Positions 7,896 to 15,255 of a stretch of DNA of 44,942 nt are shown here, one piece after another. This DNA comes from Robiginitomaculum sp. (GTDB taxonomy: Bacteria > Pseudomonadota > Alphaproteobacteria > Caulobacterales > Maricaulaceae). The notes beneath the pieces are model-generated. The model made no database searches and was not told where the DNA came from. It was given only the letters and a program-made list of their open reading frames with translations. The stretch lies in NCBI GenBank assembly GCA_026982415.1, contig JALSHE010000095.1:1-44942 (forward strand). Reading direction: 5' to 3'. Within the stretch, counting starts at the first letter, position 1, and the number at the start of each line of letters is the position of its first letter. The position numbers and the translations under genes were made by a program.

Positions 7896-9419
7896 ATGAA
7901 ATCTGACCAATCCAATATCCCGCAACAACAACGCATTGGCGTTATTGATATTGGCTCAAACTCTGTGCGTTTTGTTGTCTATTCAATATCGGGTGCGGCT
8001 TTTGCGCCAGTTTACGACGAGAAAGTCTTGGCGGGCCTAGGCCGCGATTTGCGCCGCACGGGCAAGTTAAACCCTGATGGGCGTGTTCAGGCGCTAGCTG
8101 CGCTAAAGCGATTTACACTATTGGCAAAAGCGCAAAAACTTGATGATGTGCTTATTGCCGCGACAGCTGCGATGCGTGTTGCTCGTGATGCGCCGGAATT
8201 TATTGTGCAGGTTAAGGAGCAAACTGGATTGGATATTTCGCCGCTCAGCGGTGAGAGTGAAGCCTTGACGTCAGCTTTAGGGGTCATCGCCGGAGAACCG
8301 CGCGCTCTCGGCCTAGCAGCAGATTTGGGCGGGGCTAGCTTGGAATTGGTACAGGTGGGAAACGGCCGTGTTTTCGGCGGTGTTTCCCATCCATTGGGGC
8401 CTTTCTCCATGTTTGAGGATGGTTTTGATGCGGGGGAATTGCGCCCGCAGATTGATAGTATCTTAGGGGGAAATATTGCACAGGATTATCCCATAATTGA
8501 TACCCTGTATTTGATTGGCGGTGCTTGGCGTAATTTGGCCAACATTGACCAAAAACGTAACAGATACCCCCTCCGTGTCGCCTATAATTATAGTTTTGGT
8601 GCTGGACATGCGAGGCAGCTTGCAAATTGGGCGTGCTCTCGTGAAGGTTCGGCTGAGCTATTAAATTGGCCTAATATTTCAAAACGCCGGGCAGATACGC
8701 TACCTTATGGCGGTTTGATGCTCAGTGTTTTGTTGGATAAATTTGACCCCAATCATGTTGTTATAGCGCCGGGCGGTTTACGGGACGGCCTAGTTTATCA
8801 GTATCTTTCCAAGCAAGTAAAAGACCGCGTTGCATTGTTTGATGCTTGTAGCAGTATTGCCGGGCAGAGCCGAGGGGGTACGAAGTTGGGCGTCGCGGTA
8901 TTCTCATTTTTGTCTGCTATCCATACTGATTTACCCCGGGCATTTGACTTGGACACCGAAAACCGTATCCGCAAAGCCGCCAGTTTGTTAATAGGTATGG
9001 GTGCAGGATTGCATCCGAGCCACAGAGCGAAAATTGTTTATGAAATAGCGCTTTATGGGCCATTGCCCGGCCTTACCCATAAAGAGCGGGCTTATTTGGC
9101 ACTGATGTTGTTCCGGGCGTATAGGAGTCGTAAAACGCCACCGGAAAATGCCATAATCCAACACCTCTTAAGTGAAAGCGAGCAATTATCAGCGCAGATA
9201 TATGGGGAAGCGATACGGGCCGCTGTGGTACTCAGTGGTCGCAGTGCATCAGTGCTGAAATGCTTCATATTATCCGTGCAAAGCGAATATCTTGTACTCG
9301 CCGCAAACAAATCGGCGGAGAGCCTTGTTATTGAGCGAACGCGTACCCATTTTGAGGGTCTGGCAATAATGATAAGAAAAACCCTGAAATTAGAAACTTG
9401 GGCTGTTAACGGACTGTAA
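7896..9419 (+). CDS. ppx: Ppx/GppA family exopolyphosphatase / guanosine pentaphosphatase
   Basis: 507 residues. The N-terminal actin-like ATPase fold shows phosphate loop 1, GVIDIGSNSVRFVVYS (about 10-25), and loop 2, AADLGGASLELVQV (about 140-155). A second lobe carries APGGLRDGLVY, and the C-terminal half (about 310-507) is HD-like. The family releases phosphate from the ends of polyphosphate and can hydrolyse pppGpp. Sequence alone does not separate Ppx from GppA; the C-terminal extension is typical of alphaproteobacterial Ppx. It starts 13 bases after ptsN, which suggests an operon linking PTS-Ntr and polyphosphate/stringent metabolism. In many alphaproteobacteria ppx neighbours ppk, which is not here. 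Confidence 0.93.
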   Translation: MKSDQSNIPQQQRIGVIDIGSNSVRFVVYSISGAAFAPVYDEKVLAGLGRDLRRTGKLNPDGRVQALAALKRFTLLAKAQKLDDVLIAATAAMRVARDAPEFIVQVKEQTGLDISPLSGESEALTSALGVIAGEPRALGLAADLGGASLELVQVGNGRVFGGVSHPLGPFSMFEDGFDAGELRPQIDSILGGNIAQDYPIIDTLYLIGGAWRNLANIDQKRNRYPLRVAYNYSFGAGHARQLANWACSREGSAELLNWPNISKRRADTLPYGGLMLSVLLDKFDPNHVVIAPGGLRDGLVYQYLSKQVKDRVALFDACSSIAGQSRGGTKLGVAVFSFLSAIHTDLPRAFDLDTENRIRKAASLLIGMGAGLHPSHRAKIVYEIALYGPLPGLTHKERAYLALMLFRAYRSRKTPPENAIIQHLLSESEQLSAQIYGEAIRAAVVLSGRSASVLKCFILSVQSEYLVLAANKSAESLVIERTRTHFEGLAIMIRKTLKLETWAVNGL

Positions 9420-9438
9420 CAATAAATAGTTTGCAAAC

Positions 9439-10014
9439 TTGCTCAATGCGTGTATTTATTGTTTATCGATAATTGTGAGAGGTGTATTTTTTGGCCGAAA
9501 TAGAATAAAAATTACGCTCTTAATGAGTACATTATTAGCAACCCCTGTAATAGGCTTGTCTGCCATGGCTGCATCTGTGTCTACGGGATTTCCTGTTGTG
9601 GATAATGAGGTTAGTGAAACGGTAGTTCGCGTTAGTGCGACATCACCTGCCACTACAATGGTTTCTGTTGCGGCTCCATACCGTATCTTTGCACCAAAGA
9701 CGCAAACCCAACATTCGGTAATTGATTATGAGGTGTGGGACTTAGCGCTACATAACATTGTCCTGAGACTAGCTAAAGATAAGCCTATTGAGTTGGATTG
9801 ATATGATACTGTTGTTGCCGATTTATTGGCCGGTGACCGTCCTAGTCTTGTGACCGGAAATATCCGAATAAATGGGGTGCCTCAAAGTACGCGAATGTCT
9901 CCCGAGATAGCCCGTTTATTTCAAGAGTTGGACAGAAAAACCAGAATTATGCGTAAGCGTGGCATGCTCAACACCAAAGGTGTTGTTACAATCGAAGATG
10001 TCGCAATCTACTGA
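9439..10014 (+). pseudogene. Exported protein gene split by an in-frame TGA (possible DUF547-like remnant)
   Basis: A frame opening with TTG at 9439 (alternatives GTG 9475, ATG 9523) encodes a signal-like hydrophobic segment, then a 120-residue product ending at TGA 9799-9801. The same frame continues without another stop to 10014, adding about 70 residues (YDTVVADLLAGDRPSLVTGN and onward to VTIEDVAIY). Both halves have plausible coding composition, so one point change probably split a 191-residue gene. The segment VIDYEVWDLALHNIVL resembles the start of alphaproteobacterial DUF547 proteins, but the DUF547 core is not present; that match is weak. No good ribosome binding site is visible, and the end overlaps the 3' end of nrdA by 7 bases. 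It could also be a real short gene plus a downstream remnant. Confidence 0.5.
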
Positions 10015-11975
10015 CAGGCCAAACACTCATCATAATCCGTCGGGGCGGCGGCTTGCATTGCGGCTTGCATATCGTCCGCTTGGCTACCTGCTTGATCATT
10101 GGCTGGTTTGTCGTCCACAGTGCCCGCGAACGCGGCGCGCTGAACGGATTTTGAGCGGCAATAATACAGAGACTTGACACCCTTTTCCCATGCGCTCCAG
10201 TGGAGCATGTGTAGATCCCATTTATTGACATCACCCGGAATGAAGATGTTGAGGCTTTGGGCTTGGCAGATGAGGGGCGCGCGGTCTGCGGCTAGGTCAA
10301 TAATCCAGCGCTGATCCAGCTCGAACGCTGTACGGAACACGGCTTTTTCGTCTTCGGACAGTTCGTCCAAATGTTGCACGGAGCCTTCGTGTTCCAAGAT
10401 CGAATTCCATACTTCCGGTGTGTTCATCCCTTTTTCGTCAAACAATTCTTCCAAAAACTTATTGCGCACGGTGAACGATCCCGACAAAGTTTTGTGGGTG
10501 TAGATATTGGCTGGAATAGGCTCGATACCCGCTGACGTGCCGCCGCAAATTATCGAGATAGATGCAGTTGGAGCCACGGCCATTTTGTGAGAGAACCGTG
10601 CCATATGTCCTGCGTCCGCCGCGTCTGGGCAAGCACCGCGCTCGTGGGCTAGCTTAACGCTGGCCGCGTCGGCCTGGCTGCGGATATGTTTAAACAAACG
10701 CTTGTTTATAGCTTTGGCCATGCCGCTTTCAAAGGGTACGCCTTTGGATTGTAGCATGGAATGGAAACCCATCAAGCCGAGACCAACCGAACGCTCGCGC
10801 ATAGCGGAATAAACCGCATCAGCCATTTTGGCGGGCGCATTGTCGATATAGTCCTGCAAAACATTATCCAAGAAACGCATAATGTCTTCGATAAATTCAG
10901 GATTGTCTTTCCACTCATCAAATTTTTCGGCGTTGACCGAGGATAAGCAACAAACGGCGGTGCGTTGCCGTCCGGATTTATCCTTGCCTGTGGCCAGCAT
11001 AATCTCGGCGCACAGATTTGATTGTTGAACCCGTAGACCTTGCTCTTTCTGGTGATGGGCAAGGGCTTTATTCACCGTATCCGAAAACACCATATAAGGC
11101 TCGCCGGTTTGCAGGCGCATTTCCAAGATTTTTTGCCATAGCTTGCGAGCGTCAATTTTCTTGATGACTTCGTCAGTTTTAGGAGAACGCAATGCAAATT
11201 CATCGCCGTCGCGTACAGCTTCCATAAATTCATCGGTAATATTAAGGCCGTGGTGAAGGTTTAAACTCTTGCGGTTAAAGTCGCCGCTCGGCTTGCGAAT
11301 TTCCAGGAATTCTTCGATTTCCGGATGGTGAACATCCAGATAAACCGCCGCAGAACCTCTGCGCAGCGATCCTTGGGAAATCGCCAATGTCAGACTGTCC
11401 ATAACCCGGATGAACGGGATAATGCCCGACGTCTTGCCAGCCCGGCCAATTTTCTCGCCGATAGAGCGGACATTGCCCCAATATGTGCCAATGCCGCCGC
11501 CGTTAGAGGCGAGCCAGACATTTTCGTTCCAGACATCAACAATGCTGTCCAAGCTATCATCAACGGCGTTGAGGAAACAAGAAATCGGCAAGCCGCGCTT
11601 GGCACCGCCGTTAGACAAGATAGGCGTGGCAGGCATGAACCAAAGCTGGGACATATAATCATATAGGCGCTGGGCGTGTGCCGGGTCGTCTTTGTCGGCG
11701 TAAACTTCGGCCACGCGGACAAACATGTCTTGATAGCTCTCTTCGGGCAGAAGATAGCGGTCAACCAATGTGGTTTTACCGAAATCGGTCAGAAGTTCAT
11801 CGCGAGAACGATCAATCTTGATGTTGCGCACAACTTTTAGATTTGAGGGTGTGGTTGCCTGTGTATGTACTTGGGCGTCGGGTTTTGCAAATCCAGTAGA
11901 AACAGGTTTTTCAATATGTAATTCGTCTTCATGTAACCGTGTTGCGGCTGCACCTGTGTTCACTTCTTCGGACAT
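10008..11975 (-). CDS. nrdA: Class I ribonucleoside-diphosphate reductase, alpha subunit
   Basis: 655 residues. It reduces ribonucleoside diphosphates to deoxy forms with an NrdB radical partner. Visible active-site residues are Cys132 (PISCFLNA), the finger-loop NLCAE at 319-323 (Asn, Cys, Glu), the partner cysteine in AVCCLSSVN (341 or 342), the radical-transfer Tyr pair in SLYYCRS near 613, and the C-terminal redox pair CLACQ. The domain starts at about residue 60 (LLTDFGKTTLVDRYLLP), leaving no room for an N-terminal ATP-cone, so overall activity control must lie elsewhere (possibly NrdB) or be absent. nrdB is not in the window. The ATG has GGGGGAAA upstream. Tandem NrdR boxes and a promoter sit about 165-210 bases upstream. 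Confidence 0.97.
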   Translation of the reverse strand: MSEEVNTGAAATRLHEDELHIEKPVSTGFAKPDAQVHTQATTPSNLKVVRNIKIDRSRDELLTDFGKTTLVDRYLLPEESYQDMFVRVAEVYADKDDPAHAQRLYDYMSQLWFMPATPILSNGGAKRGLPISCFLNAVDDSLDSIVDVWNENVWLASNGGGIGTYWGNVRSIGEKIGRAGKTSGIIPFIRVMDSLTLAISQGSLRRGSAAVYLDVHHPEIEEFLEIRKPSGDFNRKSLNLHHGLNITDEFMEAVRDGDEFALRSPKTDEVIKKIDARKLWQKILEMRLQTGEPYMVFSDTVNKALAHHQKEQGLRVQQSNLCAEIMLATGKDKSGRQRTAVCCLSSVNAEKFDEWKDNPEFIEDIMRFLDNVLQDYIDNAPAKMADAVYSAMRERSVGLGLMGFHSMLQSKGVPFESGMAKAINKRLFKHIRSQADAASVKLAHERGACPDAADAGHMARFSHKMAVAPTASISIICGGTSAGIEPIPANIYTHKTLSGSFTVRNKFLEELFDEKGMNTPEVWNSILEHEGSVQHLDELSEDEKAVFRTAFELDQRWIIDLAADRAPLICQAQSLNIFIPGDVNKWDLHMLHWSAWEKGVKSLYYCRSKSVQRAAFAGTVDDKPANDQAGSQADDMQAAMQAAAPTDYDECLACQ

Positions 11976-12079
11976 GTATTTCCCCCTTAGTCATTTACGT
12001 TCAAGCCAGCCTTATTGCTGGATAATGTTTTAAGTATTTCAACGTTTTTTACATCTAATTTACAGCGACGAGCTCCGTT

Positions 12080-12099
12080 CAGGTGCCAGCCAGCACCTG
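12080..12099 (-). promoter_or_regulatory. Hairpin in the nrdA leader
   Basis: CAGGTGC (12080-12086) pairs perfectly with GCACCTG (12093-12099) around a 6-base loop. It lies in the predicted nrdA 5' untranslated region, about 105 bases before the start codon. No U tract follows on the minus strand, so it is more likely an mRNA structure than a terminator. Confidence 0.4.
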
Positions 12100-12138
12100 C
12101 TGTCAGTTCAAAAAATATTGGAAACCAAATCGGTCTTC

Positions 12139-12154
12139 GTACTACATATAGTGT
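12139..12154. promoter_or_regulatory. NrdR box 1 (proximal) upstream of nrdA
   Basis: GTACTACATATAGTGT matches the NrdR consensus acaCTATATATAGtgt at 13 of 16 positions. It overlaps the predicted nrdA -10. NrdR is the zinc/ATP-cone repressor of ribonucleotide reductase genes and usually binds paired boxes. Confidence 0.75.
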
Positions 12155-12175
12155 TCATTTACGCCACCTCGTCAA
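12145..12175 (-). promoter_or_regulatory. Predicted sigma-70-like nrdA promoter
   Basis: On the minus strand TTGACG (12175-12170) is followed after 18 bases by CTATAT/TATATG (12151-12145). Both elements lie inside the NrdR boxes, which gives a direct route to repression by occlusion. Transcription would begin near 12138, leaving a leader of about 160 bases. Confidence 0.55.
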
Positions 12176-12185
12176 TACCTAGTGT
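12170..12185. promoter_or_regulatory. NrdR box 2 (distal) upstream of nrdA
   Basis: CGTCAATACCTAGTGT matches 10 of 16 consensus positions, with an intact right half TAGTGT. Its spacing from box 1 is exactly 31 bases, three helical turns, which is the spacing expected of paired NrdR boxes. It overlaps the -35. Confidence 0.6.
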
Positions 12186-12206
12186 GTCACTTTGTCAATT
12201 TTATTG

Positions 12207-12221
12207 TTAATAAGCTGTTAA
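12207..12221. promoter_or_regulatory. CtrA-like site TTAA-N7-TTAA upstream of nrdA
   Basis: TTAA (12207) and TTAA (12218) are separated by 7 bases, the full CtrA consensus, with a third TTAAC half-site at 12231. It lies about 70-85 bases upstream of the predicted nrdA start of transcription. CtrA is the cell-cycle regulator of this group. The region is AT-rich, so chance occurrence is possible. Confidence 0.4.
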
Positions 12222-12552
12222 AAACTTTGGTTAACGCGGGGCTATTTTTAAAAAATCCTGATATTCCATAGGTTTGCTTGCAGAAAAATATTGGGTGATT
12301 TTTTGAAATTATTTCAAAAAAAATGTCATGGGATTCATCTATAATGATTCTAGTTTTCAAAGACACAGAACATAAGGTGATTACCGACAATATCTGGTAA
12401 ATATTGACCAAAATTTGACATGACTACAACTTAAAGATGGTTCGGGTGTAGAAACATTTTATGGTAATTTGCTGAGGAAAAGGATATAGCTAGGCACAGC
12501 TACGCGCCTGTGTTAGATAAAAGCCTGTCAATCATAACAGAAGATACCCAAT

Positions 12553-13314
12553 ATGGCCAAAGTTTTGATGCTCCTGCCCAATGTGGAATTTGACCCAACC
12601 GAAGCCGCTGTACCTTGGCATGTGCTTAGTCAAGCGGGGCATGAAGTATTTTTTGCGACGGGCGACGGCAACCAAGCAAGCTGTGACCAGACTACCCTTA
12701 GCGGCAAAGGGCTGGACGGGATGTTGAAATCACTAGCGGCCAAACCCGAGAATGCAGACATTTATAGGTTGATGGAAAAACACGAAAATTTCCAAAACCC
12801 GTTGGCTTGGCAGGACGTAACCCCTGATGATTATGACGCGCTCGTTCTGCCGGGCGGACATGCACCTGGCATGAAGCCTTACCTGGAATCAGAGCATGTG
12901 TTCGCCGTGTGCCGCAATTTCTTCGCGCGCAAAGCCCCCGTCGCCAGTATTTGCCACGGCGTGTTGGCGTTGGCGCGTAGCAAAGACGCAGATGGCCAAT
13001 CTATACTTCACGGCTACCAAGTCACAGGCCTCAACAATTTCCAAGAAAATATCGCCTATAGAATGACGAAGAAAACTATGGGAACCCATTACCGGACTTA
13101 TCCCACTAGCGTGCAAGACGAGGTCAGTGCAGTTCTCGCTTCGGCCAAAGATTTCAAACCCGGCGCCATATACCCTGCTTTTGGAACAGCTAAAAATCCG
13201 AACAAAGGTTTTATCGTCACAGACCGAAATTTAATATCAGCCCGTTGGCCTGGTGATGTTTACAAATTGGCTCACGCATTTGCTTCTATGTTACGGTCAC
13301 TAAAAAGCTATTGA
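12553..13314 (+). CDS. DJ-1/PfpI family protein (Hsp31-like, class I glutamine amidotransferase fold)
   Basis: 253 residues. The fold markers are the N-terminal strand MAKVLMLLPN, the segment ALVLPGGHAPGMK (about 96-108), and the nucleophile elbow ASICHGVLAL with a Cys near residue 135. An early Glu/Asp region (FDPTEAAVPWHVL) resembles the Hsp31/glyoxalase III branch, whose members act on methylglyoxal or as stress chaperones; the exact activity cannot be told from sequence. It is transcribed divergently from nrdA across a long intergenic region. Its last 7 bases overlap the 3' end of the convergent membrane-protein gene. Confidence 0.85.
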   Translation: MAKVLMLLPNVEFDPTEAAVPWHVLSQAGHEVFFATGDGNQASCDQTTLSGKGLDGMLKSLAAKPENADIYRLMEKHENFQNPLAWQDVTPDDYDALVLPGGHAPGMKPYLESEHVFAVCRNFFARKAPVASICHGVLALARSKDADGQSILHGYQVTGLNNFQENIAYRMTKKTMGTHYRTYPTSVQDEVSAVLASAKDFKPGAIYPAFGTAKNPNKGFIVTDRNLISARWPGDVYKLAHAFASMLRSLKSY

Positions 13315-13973
13315 GTGGTACGCGTCCTGTCCACCATAAATGCCAAGCTGGCGAATAGGGTGTAGAGTATCCACGCGGTTATACCGACTTCTTTCATGGA
13401 ATTTGGCGGCGCGCCAAAATTGCCTATAAATTGGGTGGTTATCATCAAGCCTATGAGGGCAATGGGCCAGATACGGCCTGCTTTGCTTTTTGGTTCGGTG
13501 TTTTTGAGATAATACAGCATGGCAAGGACGAAGATACCGACTTCCAACGGGAAGCTTAGCATGCGGTTATGCCACAATCCAAACCCATATTTATCCGTAC
13601 CGAACCACAAAGGCAAGTCCGGCACATGAACAATGAGATCCATGAACCAGTGCGATAAAACAACAAGTCCGAAGATTACGGCCCCGGCTTTGGCTTGCTT
13701 TCTAAAAACAAGCCCGAAAATCACCGCAGCAACAATTGCCCAGACAATCGCCATGCCGAGAGAATGTGTATAAGGCATGTGGTAGAGATCAAGTGCGCTG
13801 GCTTCGGTAAACCCAGGTGTGACGCGGCCCTTTTCCACGCCCGCCATAATCAATCCAGCCCAAACATAATCAACCAATTGCGCGCCGACAAAGGCCTGCC
13901 ATAATTTAAGCCGCCCCGTGCCAGCGGCCATTCCCGTAGCAAGTACTGCAGGCGCGTAATGACCTATGAACAT
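13308..13973 (-). CDS. Polytopic membrane protein, YdjM/DUF457-like putative metal-dependent hydrolase
   Basis: 221 residues with about six membrane segments. Conserved His/Asp positions line up with the membrane-bound metal-dependent hydrolase look-alikes: GHYAPA at the N-terminus, MPYTHSLG near residue 68, and SHWFMDLIVHVPDLPL near 107-122. The family is poorly characterised; YdjM of E. coli is LexA-regulated. The start ATG has GAGGG upstream. It lies 35 bases after the thioredoxin-like gene on the same strand, so the two probably form an operon. Hydrolase activity is inference from the motif pattern only. Confidence 0.7.
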   Translation of the reverse strand: MFIGHYAPAVLATGMAAGTGRLKLWQAFVGAQLVDYVWAGLIMAGVEKGRVTPGFTEASALDLYHMPYTHSLGMAIVWAIVAAVIFGLVFRKQAKAGAVIFGLVVLSHWFMDLIVHVPDLPLWFGTDKYGFGLWHNRMLSFPLEVGIFVLAMLYYLKNTEPKSKAGRIWPIALIGLMITTQFIGNFGAPPNSMKEVGITAWILYTLFASLAFMVDRTRTTQ

Positions 13974-14008
13974 AATTGCCCTCTATAGAAAATTAAATTT
14001 TATGGCTT

Positions 14009-14533
14009 TCATTTTTTTGCGTACATATGGAAATAAGCATAACTCATATCGACGGGAATGCCGTCTGCTCTGCGCCAATATCCTGCGCTGCCAGCGTTTA
14101 AGACCGTGCCGTCTGGCTCGGCGATAAAGATTGTGGGCGTGCCGACTATTGCATCTACTCCGAAGCGCTTTGACACGTCCCGGTTTTGATCTTTTTGACC
14201 CGGAGCGGCACCAGTGCTTACATAAACCAGCTCGTAATTTTGCGCAATCAGGGTTTGAAACTCCGGCCTATCAAAACGTGCCGCAAGGCCGCGACTATCA
14301 TGGCACCAATTCGCACCCATCACTACCATGACTTTAGTGCCGCGCATCTTTGCCCGTGCAAAGGCTTTATCAATATCGACCATAGAATGAGCATCGGCAT
14401 TATAAGGTTTGTATTCAGGATGCACCTGAACATGTGGCTTGTCATTCATTTGTTTTGTTGAATGGTTATCTTGAGCATGGGCACATCCGCTAAACAGCAA
14501 CGTTGTGGCGACGGTTATGAAAATCTTACGCAT
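14009..14533 (-). CDS. Secreted thioredoxin-like protein with a WCHDS active site
   Basis: 174 residues with an N-terminal export signal ending near SGCAHAQ (a possible lipobox at Cys17). The thioredoxin fold carries GANWCHDSRGLAARF (about 74-88). The second active-site Cys is replaced, so classical CxxC disulfide exchange is not possible with this motif alone. VGTPTIFIAEPDGT near 133-146 supplies the cis-Pro loop. It resembles Thioredoxin_7-type periplasmic proteins. The gene precedes the membrane protein, probably in one transcript. AGGGATAA before the ATG supports the start. Confidence 0.8.
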   Translation of the reverse strand: MRKIFITVATTLLFSGCAHAQDNHSTKQMNDKPHVQVHPEYKPYNADAHSMVDIDKAFARAKMRGTKVMVVMGANWCHDSRGLAARFDRPEFQTLIAQNYELVYVSTGAAPGQKDQNRDVSKRFGVDAIVGTPTIFIAEPDGTVLNAGSAGYWRRADGIPVDMSYAYFHMYAKK

Positions 14534-14604
14534 AATTTATCCCTTTCTTGCGTGCCTAGCATGGACTAGAGAGGAAAGCCAAATGCAAAAACTGATGAGG
14601 TACC

Positions 14605-15255
14605 ATGCCGTTTTTTCTGTTCCCGTTTCGCCGTAAAAAAATTAAACCTGTTGTGCCCAATGACAAGTTTAAAGGCATTCCCGTTGCGCCTATGCCCGTT
14701 GCCACCGACCGGGTGCGGCGGCATTTTTATAATGAAAAAGGGTTTCAAACATATGCCAGTTTTTTCGCACATTGGGACGGATATATAACGGCGGGGCATG
14801 TACTGAACGATAGTCAAGGTAAGCTTCCACCCTTTACGCGCGGAGCCGTAGCCAGTTGGCCAGAGACTGCTTCTGGTAGTTTGGATGCTGCGATGATTGG
14901 TTGTCAATTACCCAGTGTTAGTCCGCCTGAACCTACTCAGGGACAAGATGTTGTGTGTCGGGGGTATCCGGCTGGGTCTGCCCATGGAGCGACCCGAACC
15001 GCTAAGGTATATATGCAACGCCCAAACGCACCGGGCGCATGGATAGCGCGGATTATAGAACCGGACGAACCGGTGGTCACAGGTATGAGCGGCGGCCCGG
15101 TTTTGGACGCGCAGACAGGCGAGCCTATTGGTATTTTGATCACGCGTAATTCACCAGCGGATCTTAACAATGACCGTGATCCGGACGAGAGCTTTGATTT
15201 TATTTCTTTGGCCAGTGTTTGGCGGGCTTTAACTGAGGGGAATGATTATGTTTGA
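14605..15255 (+). CDS. Trypsin-like serine protease domain protein
   Basis: 216 residues. A chymotrypsin-fold triad can be seen: His65 in YITAGHVL, Asp94 in GSLDAAMIG, and Ser162 in VTGMSGGPVLD. Spacing and motifs fit S1/HtrA-like proteases. There is no PDZ domain and no clear signal peptide (the N-terminus is MPFFLFPFRRKK), so it may be cytoplasmic or anchored by the short hydrophobic start. GAGG precedes the ATG. The 3' end overlaps the flavoprotein monooxygenase gene, which suggests translational coupling. Substrate unknown. Confidence 0.75.
   Translation: MPFFLFPFRRKKIKPVVPNDKFKGIPVAPMPVATDRVRRHFYNEKGFQTYASFFAHWDGYITAGHVLNDSQGKLPPFTRGAVASWPETASGSLDAAMIGCQLPSVSPPEPTQGQDVVCRGYPAGSAHGATRTAKVYMQRPNAPGAWIARIIEPDEPVVTGMSGGPVLDAQTGEPIGILITRNSPADLNNDRDPDESFDFISLASVWRALTEGNDYV

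Larger units (their letters stand above)
11976..12552. other. 577-base divergent intergenic region between nrdA and the DJ-1/PfpI gene
   Basis: I see no credible coding sequence here. From nrdA outward it holds an mRNA-leader hairpin (12080-12099), a promoter overlapped by two NrdR boxes (12139-12185), a TTAA-N7-TTAA site (12207-12221), and two GATTC (GANTC) sites at 12332 and 12346 that would be CcrM methylation targets. The stretch 12240-12430 is very AT-rich. Confidence 0.7.

Noticed and set aside
12187-12411. 74-codon ORF on the minus strand in the nrdA intergenic region
   Set aside because: It has no ribosome binding site or family similarity, and it overlaps a regulatory AT-rich region; it is best explained by AT-rich chance.
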